Origin: Nemertoderma westbladi
Lineage: Eukaryota; Xenacoelomorpha; Nemertodermatida; Nemertodermatidae
Direction of reading: 5' to 3'
NCBI GenBank assembly: GCA_032718475.1
Contig: JAUCBJ010007513.1
Span: 62,001-126,000 of the forward strand
DNA length: 64,000 bases
This document shows positions 43,865 through 55,800 of this stretch, piece after piece (positions within the stretch are counted from its first letter, which is position 1; every line of letters begins with the position of its first letter). The position numbers and the translations under genes were made by a program. The notes under the pieces were generated by a model. It was not told the DNA's origin. It made no database searches and saw nothing but the letters and a program-made list of their open reading frames with translations.

Positions 43865-44281
43865 CCGATATTCTTAAAACTTTTGTTACCTGGTTTTACC
43901 AGACTTTCTGACACTTTTCTACTGAAGCGGTGCATTGCTGGATTTACTCAAAACCAGTCTGAGAGTATAAACTCTCTAGTTTGGAAGAGATTACCAAAAC
44001 ATAGGTTTCATGGGATATCGCGTATAAATTTGGGGGTTTCTAGTGCTATTTTATATTTTAAATCGGGGTCTATAACACGTTCACGCGTTCTAGAACAACT
44101 TGGTGAAGAAGTCTGGCACACCTCAACCTTCAAGTCTCTCCATATTCAAAAAGATAGAAAACGAGTAAGACAGTCACTTCTCAAGGTCAAAGACGCAAAG
44201 CGCAGAAGAGCTTCAAAGATGGCTGAAGCACGACAGACAGGTGAAATTACCTATGGACCAGGAGCATTTGGAACAACATAA
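43865..44281 (+). pseudogene. Mutator-like transposase domain fragment
   Basis: The frame encodes LLKRCIAGFTQNQSESINSL and ends in TYGPGAF. This matches the end of the Mutator-like transposase domain found in many cnidarian and other invertebrate mobile elements, where RC-x-x-G-x-TQN-x-NES-x-N-x-x-W and a final Y-x-x-GAF are conserved. Upstream codons (from about 43865) continue the frame without a start. The catalytic N-terminal part is missing. It is an isolated C-terminal fragment. Confidence 0.7.
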
Positions 44282-45142
44282 TTATTTAGTGTTATTCCAC
44301 TTTTGAGGTTTGACCATATTTTTGTGGCAATTGTTCCAAATTAATGTAATGAAACAAGTGATTAATTAACATTTCATATTTTTAAAAAATTTATAATTCT
44401 AAAAAAATTTTTTAATTTAAATTTTTTTACTATTCCGCCTTTTTCAATTGTAATTTCTGTATAAAAATAATAAAAATTACAATTCTAAAAAAAATTTAAA
44501 TTAAAAAAAATTTTAGATTAATAATTTTAAATTCAAAATAAATTTTAAAATTTTAATTTATATAATTCCATATGTAGTGGTAAACTTACATATAAATAAA
44601 ATGCTGTTTTTAGAATGTACTTCTCAGAATTTTTTTTTCACAAAAAAGCCACTACTCGGTCAATTTTTAATGAATTTACTTGAAATTTTCACACAATGTT
44701 CAACAAGCACTACTCTACTCAGTGAAATGTGTGGTCAAATTTTTGATATACTATGCTGTTCGCGTTTTATCGTCTTAGAAGTGATAAAAAATGGTGCAAT
44801 TTTTTAAAATTTATTTTACAATCATTACTTTTCATCCTAATAGCTAAAAATTAAAAAAATTAAAAAATTTGAACACACATTCTTATTTACATTAGTTTAT
44901 GTACCAACATAGTAAGTTTCAGCCGAAAACAGTAATATATGAGGGAGGAGTAGCGTTTTGTAATATTAGTTAATAATTATTAAGACTAATTAGTTAATAT
45001 CTATTACTAATAAAATAAATTTGAAATATTTAATTTGAAAGTGTGGGTAAGCTAAGTAGCAATGTACATGCAAAAAATCAGGTCCAAATAATGAAAATTA
45101 AAGGCTGTAGACCTCAAAATGTAACTGTTAATTTTTTCACCA
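44282..45142. other. Very AT-rich spacer
   Basis: Long A and T runs, with a short frame at 44577-44807 of no known kind. This may be the 3' flank of the transposase fragment. No gene is supported. Confidence 0.5.
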
Positions 45143-45200
45143 TGTACAATGTACACACAGCTCAAACTATATGGCATTGGAGGAGTCTCATTAGTTGATT
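45143..45200 (+). pseudogene. Short LINE RT fragment, same family as 1-2640
   Basis: About 60 bases including CATTGGAGGAGTCTCATTAG match the LINE near 2317-2380 with a few gaps. It is too short to say more. Confidence 0.5.
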
Positions 45201-45957
45201 TAGTATTTAATGTGATGATAGACCAGTGGTCCCCGGCCAAGTTTGGCTTTTTACACTATCAATTATTACATTATTTACAAAATTGCACGTAGCGGTAATA
45301 AAACAATAGATGAAATGTGATTCGGATTAATACTAATATAAACACCCAAGTAGTTGGCCCTTTAATTATTTAATTTTTCCTGTCTAGTGTCGCACATTAG
45401 TATATATCTTTAGCTATATAGGCATTATGAGTATTAATGTAATAATTTGTCACTTTATCTGTAAGCATGGTCTTGTGTGCAACTAATAATAATCTAAATA
45501 ATAATAATGAAAGTTAATAATTGGAATACTGCTGAATCATTTTATACTAAAATTCAACCTGTAAATCATTTCAGATTTGACCTTTGATATTGCGCTGTCA
45601 CGGACATGTTTGTATTCTGATAGATTGATGTAAAAACTTATCTTATATAAATGATTAATTTCTATATAGGTAATTACGGGGGGAGGGGGGGGGGGGGGTA
45701 CTGGCTTGGAAATCAATATTTTGAAAATGCTTACTGTACCAAAGAGCGATTAAGTAGAAAAAATAAAAAAATTCATTTTTTACGCCCCTTAGCGGCCAGA
45801 GCCTAAATTCACGTTTTTGACTTCAGCACTACTACCTAGGCGCCAGTGACGTATTTAGAAATCTGCAAGGGGGGGGGGGGGGGGGGGGGGGCACATGAAT
45901 TATTATATTATTATTAAGGATTTACATAGTGATAATAATCGACATACTGTTCATGTA
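45201..45957. other. Spacer with two long G-runs and a DNA-transposon-like terminus
   Basis: Mostly AT-rich. G-rich runs occur at about 45679-45698 and at 45869-45891 (23 G). The second follows CAGTGACGTATTTAGAAATC at 45844-45863, a form that resembles CAG-starting termini of non-autonomous DNA transposons. No gene is seen. Confidence 0.4.
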
Positions 45958-46140
45958 CAGTGTTACTCAACCAGCACTACCTGGCCCTACTCAACCTGCA
46001 CTACCTGGTAGTGGGGTAACGTTACTCAACCAGCACTACCCGGGCGTGGGGTCACGTTACTCAACGAGCACTACTACCCGGGTGCGGGGTCATGTTACTC
46101 AACATGCACTACAACCCGGGCACGAGGTCACGTTACTTAA
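45958..46140. repeat. Tandem repeat of about 36-40 bases
   Basis: Four to five diverged units sharing GTTACTCAACCAGCACTAC followed by CCCGGGCGTGGGGTCAC-type sequence. Confidence 0.8.
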
Positions 46141-46920
46141 CTTTAAGTACAACCTCAGTACGGGACCACCATAATTACAACATCTTGCGTTCTGCATCTA
46201 CATCACCAACTACACCTTGATGTTTGTTACTTCCTTGTATTCTATACTTTTATATTCTAACTCAAAACTAAAATAAAAAATTATTACATTTGATTGATAC
46301 CAATCTATTCGATTAAAAATGAATGATAATGAATGAAATAACTATTTTGGAATGTATAATATATTGAACTATATATTATAATATATATATTGGAATATAT
46401 TGAAATCTATTGATTCTCCTTATATAAGTCTATTAATAATTTGGTTTTATCACAAGATAAAAAAGTTAATATATTTGATTTGATTTGACGATGTAAAAGG
46501 CAGAAACGATCCGATAACACGAAAATTGCCACAGACTCAATGATAGAAACACCAGATGGAGCTCATGTGGGCCTAGTAAGTAATGCTACTACTATTGAAT
46601 GGATAGGCCCAAACTGCAGGAGAAGTAGATCTATCACTTGCCAAGTTTTAGTAAGGTTGTGTTTATTTATTACTCTCTCACCATATCCTAGACAGTAAGC
46701 AAACATCATGGAGGTTTTCCTCGGAGAAGGAAAGCCCCGGCTTCGCCTCGGCTAGTTCCTACTCCTCGGGTAAAAACAACCAGAAAAACAACAAAACAAC
46801 CGGGAAATAATTCTGTTGTTGAATATTTATTCAGGCAAAACAACACAGTGATAGAAAATCAATGCCAATGTGGGGCGAGCCTTAGCGCACAAAAATAATT
46901 AGTAAATAAGGCAAAATTGC
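46141..46920. other. AT-rich spacer, nothing recognised
   Basis: No frame, RNA gene or repeat that I can support. Confidence 0.4.
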
Positions 46921-47160
<240 letters not shown>

Positions 47161-47715
47161 AATGAAAAATTCATTCGTAAACAACTTTGAAGATTTTAAC
47201 CATTTTCAACCAAATTTTGCATGTGCATACTAGAGAAAAATTTAAAATATTTTTTAAATTTATGGGCAAATACCTCTCGAACTTTTGACTCCAGATCAAA
47301 TCAAACTAGTTTCAAACTTGCTCAAGTTCACGTTCTGCGCGACGCCCCAAGAACGTGTTTATTACAAGCTAAATTGTTAGATGCATTAACAGATTCTAAA
47401 GAGGTTAGTTTGGGGGCCCAGTATAGAAATTGGGGCTTGGTTAAACAAATTGGGGGTTGGGGTGGGGGGGGGGGGGGGGGAATCAGCTTGTCACAAGGCG
47501 CCAGAAACCTCGGTACGCCTCTGATTGGACGTGGTCGAAGCTTTCTCACGGGCGAAGTTTGCTGCGTACCGATTTGCGTCCAGTTTCACTCTGTCTGGTT
47601 TAGCTATGAAAGTTCCTTCGTACAAAGTACTGCCATTGCTAAGAGTAATACCACCCATTCTGAGACAGATAGCGGGCACTTTCGTCACAAACAAAGTGTC
47701 AAGCTAGGGCAGACT
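47161..47715. other. Spacer with G-run and possible DNA-transposon end
   Basis: A long G-run lies at about 47464-47480. The minus strand at 47523-47490 starts CAGAGGCGTACCGAGG, which looks like a terminal inverted repeat end of a non-autonomous DNA element. I cannot find its partner with confidence. Confidence 0.35.
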
Positions 47716-48062
47716 AATGGAACACCTCCAATGTTGTATAGTCTGATTGGAGATGTGTTTATTGTACTTGACACAATGAACCTAGGCGCAGCATTCTTGT
47801 GAATGTGCCATCCAGAGATTTGGTATCATCTGTAGTTAGAGCCCAGTATGGACTCCCATATGAGTACTGGTACTACAACTGCCATAAATAATCGAACCTT
47901 AAGGTACAGTTTTATTCTATGGGACTTCCAAATCCTGGACAGACTATTTAATGCTGCCCATGCCTTCCCCTTACGCATCCGAAGGTCTTCACCTGACTTT
48001 CTGATCCATGATCCTAACCCAAGTAGCAGAAGTCATCCACGTGCTCAGGCAAGCTGTCCTTA
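47716..48062 (-). pseudogene. Inverted LINE RT C-terminal fragment
   Basis: The reverse complement matches the LINE at about 2045-2360, including CCAAATCTCTGGATGGCACA and the block encoding DFCYLG. A five-base insertion at the GGATCATGGATC region and other changes break the frame. It is the fourth copy of this family in the window. Confidence 0.78.
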
Positions 48063-49146
48063 GGCCTACCTCAGTACTAACTGGTAAGTGATATCTTCGA
48101 ACTGTCTGAATGATGAATAATGATAGAGAATGACTGTCAAACTATACCGCTATAGCAGCAGTTGGTGTTTAGAGCGTATTTCAGTACAGCAATAGCTCTG
48201 TACCAGGGTACAAGAATTTCAAAAGGATACTTTACTCACTGCTATGTAAGGTGGGAGGCCAGCTGATTGAATTTTAAGCACTGGGCCGTTCAAATGTTTT
48301 ATAGGTTAATAATGACATTTAGGGGCTGGGATTACTCTCTCTCAGACTGTAAGTAAAGCTGGGAAGAGACCCAACTAACTACACTATGTTTGTCTATGGA
48401 CGGCACGTCACTAGGACTGGTAGCCGTTCAAGAGTGAGGGGGAAAAATTGAATAAAAAATTACTAAGGCTAACTAGACTGCTACTGTACTAGGACAATAT
48501 ACTGTACTGTACTGTGCTACTGTACTGTAGTAGGCCTACAAGGACTACAAAGAAAAGACTTAAATTTTATCGGTAAACTGAAAGTATGCAGTTCAAAGGC
48601 CTAGGCCTATGGTACATCGTGTGGGCCTACCTTCATATATACCGTATCTAGTAATTCCTAACCATTTCATTAATGATGACCTTAAAGTCGATTACTGATA
48701 AAAATAAATTAAGCTTGTACAAAAGAGTTCAGAGTTTTGTTAATACACAGTCGGTATAATATCTAATATAACGTAAATATAAATTTTTTTCTAATATAAG
48801 TATATAACGAACAAATAATATATAAATATACAGTATTACAACTCTACGATAAATGTCACCAGTATCTTTCTACTCCTACTCAATATCCCTCACCACTCTA
48901 AACCCCCATCCACCTTACAGTGCAATACCTTCTCCTTTACTCATACTACTGACCCACCTTACATTCACAATATAACTATCGTATACTCTCGATTCCTAAT
49001 TAACTAATTATTGGTAAACTACAGTAATAATGTTTTCATCACATTCCCCCATGATAGACACGACATGGCTATCAATAAAACGATAATACATTCTCCATTT
49101 TAACCACATTCCCCCAAGCAAAATCTTACCTTTCCTCAAGCACAAA
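48063..49146. other. AT-rich spacer, possibly LTR of the retroelement ending at 49147
   Basis: On the minus strand GGGGGAATG is followed by TGTGATG (about 49050-49037), the usual look of a polypurine tract and LTR start for a Gypsy-type element whose pol tail ends at 49147. A similar GGGGGAATGTGG lies at about 49114-49103. The other LTR end is not identifiable. The rest shows no gene. Confidence 0.35.
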
Positions 49147-49335
49147 TCACTCCAAGTCACTTAATCCAGATAAATCAGTTATAGGATTTCCGTATCTTTC
49201 GACAGGATTACGAATTCTCCTGGAACGGCGCGGCACTTCCCTTTCCTCCAGAGCTTCTACAAATCCCGCTTCGTGCGACTCGCCATCGGACAACTGTTCA
49301 ACCAAGAACGAATCTTCCAATTCTGGGGTACCTCC
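49147..49335 (-). pseudogene. C-terminal tail of another retroelement pol, cut by element B
   Basis: From the edge of element B the minus strand is open for 62 codons and ends TGA at 49147-49149. It contains PRRSRRIRNPVERYGNPITD, a basic motif followed by Arg-Tyr-Gly seen at the C-termini of many Ty3/Gypsy polyproteins. The rest of that gene should lie on the far side of element B, beyond the right edge of the window. Confidence 0.6.
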
Positions 49336-50609
49336 TGTAAAAGCTTCTGTGGGATATAACTGGCCCTTTTGCTTCGCAATCCAGTTTCCCCCCTAGGCGC
49401 TGGAATACTCTAAAAGGCTCTATAACTATATATATATTCCCCTCGCCCGCAAGGTACCGTTATAGGTGTTTTAACGGACATAAAAGTCATTCTGCTATAT
49501 ACGTGTTTTGGCGGACATGGTAAGGCAAAAAACCTGCAATGCACCAAATACCTTTACACAGCTTAGCCTTGATGATTCAGATTACGACATCTAACAGCTG
49601 GTTGCTGACATGGGAACAGCCATTGGACACGTAGTTCTTTGTTTAGCTTAAGCCAATCAGAGCGATTTTTTCTGTCGATGTGGAGATATTCAGCAGATCG
49701 TGCTAGTAGTGTTCAGTCTTACTGTTTTTTCTTGATACTGTTGTGTTGTTGCTATCTAGGCCAGGAACACCGGCTCTAGAGTCAATTCGTTTTCATACTT
49801 TAGAAGAAACATTAGTAGGCTTAAATTATAGAGCGTATAACTGTTATCAATTCATCACATATCTTATCTAATCATATCAACTGATCGCAATTCAGTCTTA
49901 CATTATCGGTTCAATATACATTATTATACTGCTATTTACTATTGTTTGGTTGAATATTATTTGGAGAATATTTATAAAGAACCGAAATTTCCCAATTTTC
50001 TTGATACACTACAGGTTAGAGAGACGGGTTATATATAGCGATTGCGACTTATATTATTGTGGTTTGTAGTGAATTTAATGCTATTTGATAAGCACTACAT
50101 GAATCCGTTGCTGTCTTCTTTATATATGATAAAATTCATTGACGGTCGGCAAATTAGTGAGCAGTATTGTGTGTTACCGGTAGTGTGCATGATTGTGACT
50201 GATAACTAAGCATTTCCTAAAGAATGCGCCTCATACGTGAATCATAAGCCTTACCGACTTACCGTTGTGATTAGTATAAGTCATATCTCTGTTTACCTAG
50301 ATAGAGCGCCACGTCCTAAAGGAACTGTTAATATTTCCCGAAAGTAAATAATATTAGTCAGAAATTATTTATTAACGATCAATCGAATAATACAATACAG
50401 TAAGCTTACACTGCAATAATAATCTAAGCCCTCAGAATCCAGTCTCCCGGGTATATCCAGCGGGTGAATGGACGCGCACTAGGCTGGCTTCTGCTAATGT
50501 TGTGTTTATTGGTATTAAATATTTGTCATCTTCTAAAGTCTATTTATAAACCAAAAGACATATAAATTTTGGCGGGTTAAACTGCTAAAGGTCTTCAAAA
50601 GCGCGTACA
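49336..50609 (+). repeat. 5' LTR of BEL/Pao B
   Basis: 1274 bp, starting TGTAAAAGC and ending GCGTACA, the reverse complement of the LTRs of A with scattered substitutions. Extra sequence at about 49850-49935 accounts for the greater length. It is followed by ATAACAGTTATTG, the same unusual post-LTR sequence as in A. Confidence 0.9.
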
Positions 50610-52845
50610 ATAACAGTTATTGACTTTATTGCAGTAAGCAATAAAGTTGAAAGTACCGGTCGACCGGTAAACCTGAACCGGTACTTCTGTAGGTCAGTAG
50701 GCCCAACTGCCAGAACCGGTACTGCTGTAGGTCTGTAGGTCCAACTGCCAGAACCGGTACTTCTGTAGGTCCGTAGGCCCAACTGTCCTAACCGGTACTT
50801 CCAGTATAAGTACATTAGTATTATTCGATTTTGATTATTGTATACCGGTAGGTCTCGATATTAAATCGGGGACGCCTGGTTTTTATTGAGATTTTACTTA
50901 GGTCTATTTCTGTCAGTTTTATTTCCTAGTAAGTTAATATTGAGCTGAAGACGTGTAAGTCTGCTCAGATTGTTCGGATAACTGTAGGCCGGACTGTTGT
51001 CGGATTGTTGTTGGGTTTGGAGAGATTACGGCGTGTGTAGAGTTTGTCCGATAGAGTGCCAGTTAGTAAGTTGGGGCAGCCATAGCTGTAAGGTCAATCC
51101 CCTCTTAAAGAATAAGTCGTACTACCGTGTTAGAACGCATACTAACTAACCATTTTGGAATCTGCACATACTGTAGTTTATTTAGGCTTGACAGTATTCT
51201 GCCAGCGTTTTGGTCTGTGTTTGTTTGTGTGGTCTGTTCAGGTACCGTAATAGTTATTACTCAGATATTTTGTAGGCTGGATTGTTGTCTAGCTATTATT
51301 AGGTCTGAAGATATTGCTGCGTGTGTAGAGTTTGTCTGATAAAGTGCCAGTTAGTAAGTTGGGGCAGCCATAGCTGTAAGGTCAATCCCCTCTTAAAGAA
51401 TAAGTCGTACTACCGTGTTAGAACGCATACTAACTAACCATTTTGGAATCTGCACATACAGTAGTTTATTTAGGCTTGGTGGTAGTCTGCCAGCGTTTTG
51501 GTTTGTATTTTGTTTGAGTATTCTGTACGGGTAGCGTAATATTTATTATTCAGAGTTTATGCGATTATTCGCAACATTCATGTCCCCAAGTTTATTCCTA
51601 CAGTAATTGTGTTTGTTATACATACCGTTATAGTTAAATTAACCCCGGTACTACACGGGCTGCTTGGCGTAGGACAAGACTGGTGATTTTGTGCACCGGT
51701 CACTCCAGCAGATGCCGTGGTTCTTTTAACTGTTCAAGTATATTTAACTACTGATTATTTGTTGTACCAGTACTTGTACCTAATTTAGGGTTTAGTGTAC
51801 AGTGCTTTCCGAGGTAATTAGTGTGTAGGCAGTATATTTGTGTTGTAAAGTAGTTAATAGGCACGCTGGATCTGGTAGTCCGCGGTAATTAACTTCTAGG
51901 TAGGAACACTCCGTGATACATAACGTAGTACCTATAGCAATACGGTTATAGGTCGTCAGGCGGTGGTATTTTCCTATCTGGACAGTGCAATATATTTACT
52001 ACTACTTATTATTTCAAATACCGTAGTACCCTGTCCGTTGTAATAACCAGAATTCTAACCCTTTGTTAGGCTGGTTTGTAGACTTCCTGTAAAATTACCC
52101 TAAAATTTCGTACGTTATATTTTTGTTGTGTTTAATTAGAGATTTAATCTCACCCGTATCGTAAGTAATTTGTAGTATTAAGTAACTTAGGTAAATTAGA
52201 ATTATCTGTTTTAGTGTCCCATAGGTAGCACTTCACTGAGATCGCACAGCTTCTGTGTAGTGACTCCCCCAGAAATAATAACATTTATTTCAAATATTGA
52301 CAAAACCCCTTTTAAACGGGTATATATATATTATAAATCAACTCAAACGATTTATAAATAGTAGGCCTGCCATACAACAACTAGGTCTCAATATCAGTTG
52401 GACTACTGCTTAAATAACGGTAATAAAGTAAGTTAAAGTAACTAAGTAACCCTAAAAATATTCAGAAATTCAATTATTCTAAAATAATTGACATACCGGT
52501 ATTTACCATAGGCTTATTATATTTATTTCTATAAATTTGAGCTGAAATCATACCGGTACTCTGTAATTAATTCTAGTCCATAATTATACTTATATATACT
52601 ATCAGTGTAAGCTGTATACCGGTATTCACGATAGGCCTATTATATATTTATATATATTTGTGCTAAAATTATATACCGGTACTCTGTGACAAACCTAGTT
52701 TACAATACTTATATATACTATAAGTGTATACCGGTATTCTAATATACTGCAATAAATTACCGGTACTAGGCCAACGGGCATACTGAATTACTAGACTTGC
52801 TTTAACTGTAACTATAGCAGTAAGCATTCAACTGTATAGCTAAAC
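50610..52845 (+). other. Repeat-rich leader of BEL/Pao B
   Basis: 2.2 kb with the same three repeat blocks as element A: 38-base units with ACCGGT cores (about 50650-50812), a tandem duplication of about 288 bases (about 51000-51560), and the ACCGGTA palindrome array (52494-52765). No protein frame is shared convincingly apart from the repeat-derived one at 50585-50815 (minus strand). Confidence 0.75.
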
Positions 52846-55800
52846 ATGTCTGACACCCAGCAAAACCTGTCAGACAGTCTAATCGATACAACCATCTGTG
52901 ACACAGATAGGAGTGTGGAGCGATTAAGAAAGGAGTTCAGCTCACCTCCTACTGAAAGAAAGGTCATCCCTCCAGTAGTAGTATCAGACCCTAAGCTAAT
53001 CCAACACCGTAGGTCTATCATCGGCACTCGGGCCCAAGTCAAACGGAACCAGGAAGCAGCTGTCCCACAGCAGCAACAGCCTAGTCAAGAAACTTGTTCC
53101 CAGCGATCCGATAGCTCCAGTAATTCGGATACTGTCGAGCTGACCCCCGAACGCGGATTGCAGATGGCGGCTAAAGCCTACTCGGACCCCCTTCTCACCC
53201 TTCCTGCCGCAGTGCTAACTACTATATTGATTGCGGTGGAGGAACATCAAGCCGATTGGGCGAGAAGTAAACGAGCGACCCAAGATAATTATGCGGGATA
53301 CGCCAGGGAAGAATTGATGTCTATTGTCGAGTCACAATGGAACTTTCCCGGACCCGGACTCCCGTTAGATTTGTCCGAAGCTACTTGGGAAGATATACAC
53401 AGGATGGGAGTGACTAAAGATACAATGGATCCAGCTGTTTGGAAGAGGTCGGCAGCAGGATATGTGCAGGGATTCTTCGGCTCCTTGGAGCGATCAGAAG
53501 AACAACTGTTTCGACAACCCCAAGGACCTCAAGAGCAGGAAGAGCTGCTATATCAAGTACGCGAAAGAACCCTACGCATTAGACTAATCCTATCAGCCTT
53601 TGAGGAAACTTCCAAAAGAAGACAGGACACGTCGCTGCAGGTTGCTGTCAAAACTTGGTTCCAGCGGGTAGGTCTCAAAGTACAAGAAACGGACCAGTGG
53701 AAATCCCAGCTGTCTGAGAGACTAACCTATGAAGAACCAACCGATGCCACCCTTTCTCAAGTGGAAGGCGAAGAGACCGCAGAGAGACCACGAACGAGAG
53801 ACGCCATCGACATATATCTGTCCGACTATCAGCGATTCCTAGGAGACGAAGAGTTGAGGAGACGGCTGTCTGGACTTTCCCCTAATAGTGAAGGAACCCA
53901 GCGTGTGTTAGACTCAATCGATGCTGAAATGTTAGCTGCTAACCAAGCTGAGTTTGATGAAAAACTCCGCCTCACTAGAGTCCAAGAAGAACTAGTAAAG
54001 AAAAGACGGATAGAGGACCGAAAGGCAGCTGAAGTAACAGCGGCAATGGCAGAAGTAGAAGCAGAAAGAAAGGCAGCGGCGGCAGAAGCAGAAGCAGAAA
54101 GAAAGGTAACAGCGGCAATGGCAGAAGTAGAAGCAGAAAGAAAAGTAACAGCGGCAATGGCAGAAGTAGAAGCAGAAAGAAATATTCCCTATTCCCTATA
54201 GACCTGATAATGATCCGAGAAATTTATATACCGATAATTCGATATTAAATAACACGATGGCCCAAGAAAGCTTTTCGCGTCAGATGGCTAGAACAGAAGC
54301 CCGCCAAGCGGTCAAAGTGGGAGAGATCGTCAAATTCAATGGAGATGAGATGAAATGGTTACCTTTCAACGAATATTACAAAGATAGCATACAAAACTCT
54401 GTACTATCTAACGGAGAGAAACTTAGGTTCCTCATCAAGTGCTTGGAAGGACCTCCCAGGTTAATGGCGTTAAAGTTTATTGGACATCCAGAAGGATTAA
54501 GACAAGTATGGGATACATTAAACATCAGGTATGGTAACAAGGATAACATAGCTAAGTATTTGTATGCAAAATTAGTAGCCCCCCGACACTTCCTTAGTAG
54601 CGGGATTATAGAGTTTTCCGATGAAATTCAGGAGATCTGTAGACAATTGGACTGGTTAGGTAAGTCTCATGAATATCAGAATTCAATGGTTATTGGAGCC
54701 GTAGTCTCTACTTTACCAAAGGGTGGAGTATGTACACGCTGGGACAAGAAAGTGTTGTACATGAATGAATAACAACGACGAAGTCCTACCATGGCTGATC
54801 TCATGTCCTTCTTAGATGGTGAAGTAAAACTACAACTCATCAAGCAGTCCAGAGAGAAAACATCGGAAAATAAGGTAAGTGAGAAACCCGCTTCTAGGAG
54901 AAGAGTAACACCGGTGTGTTACACTGATGATGGCGAAAGCCAGGCTTCTCAAGAAGAGGACAGCGGGAAAGACACAGATCGATCTTACTATGTTGACAAA
55001 ACCTCAAAAGATGTAAGTAAATACAAGGCTCGAAACAATGATAGGAGAGAACAGGTTGCCAAGACCCCTCCTCAGTCTCCTAACAGAATGCACCGAAGAA
55101 AACCCGAAGAAAAAACGAGAGTGCATCAAGTTACCCAAGGTAAAGTGAGTAACATAAAACCTAACTGTGCGCTGTGCGACGGGACCCACCGTTTGAGTGC
55201 GTGTGCTGAATTTCTAAAGAAATCCCTTGTAGACAGACGTGCAGTCGTATGGGATAAGCGGTTATGCTATAATTGCCTCAGACCAGGACACCAACGGCGA
55301 ACCTGTTACTCCGACATAAAGTGTGCAAAGTGTGGCGCGAAACATCACATCTTGTTACACAGTGAGTTCGAACGAGACAAACAGAGTCAGGTAAGTGAGC
55401 CCGAACTACATGTCCAATTCAGTGATGTAAATGACACTGACCAGGAGTCTGAGATGGAAGGATTTTATACTGACGAATTCTCCGACGCCAACGAATCCTG
55501 TTATCTAATCAATACCGCAGTGTATCGAGCACTTACTTATGAAAAGGACACTAACAATGAGTTTCCCCCAACTACTTTTGCCAAACAACCATCTTGGAAA
55601 GCTCCAACTTCCAACGTAGGAATCAGAGAATTTCCTGTAGTGCAGGTAAGAGTTCACGGTCCTAACAAAAGTTACATAGTGAACGACTCCTTGACTCCGG
55701 CAGCACAGGAACATTCATCGATCAAGAATTAGCCGAAGATATCTTTGCTGGACAACCCAAATTCCGGACTAAATTGAATATGTCAGGAATTATGCAGGTT

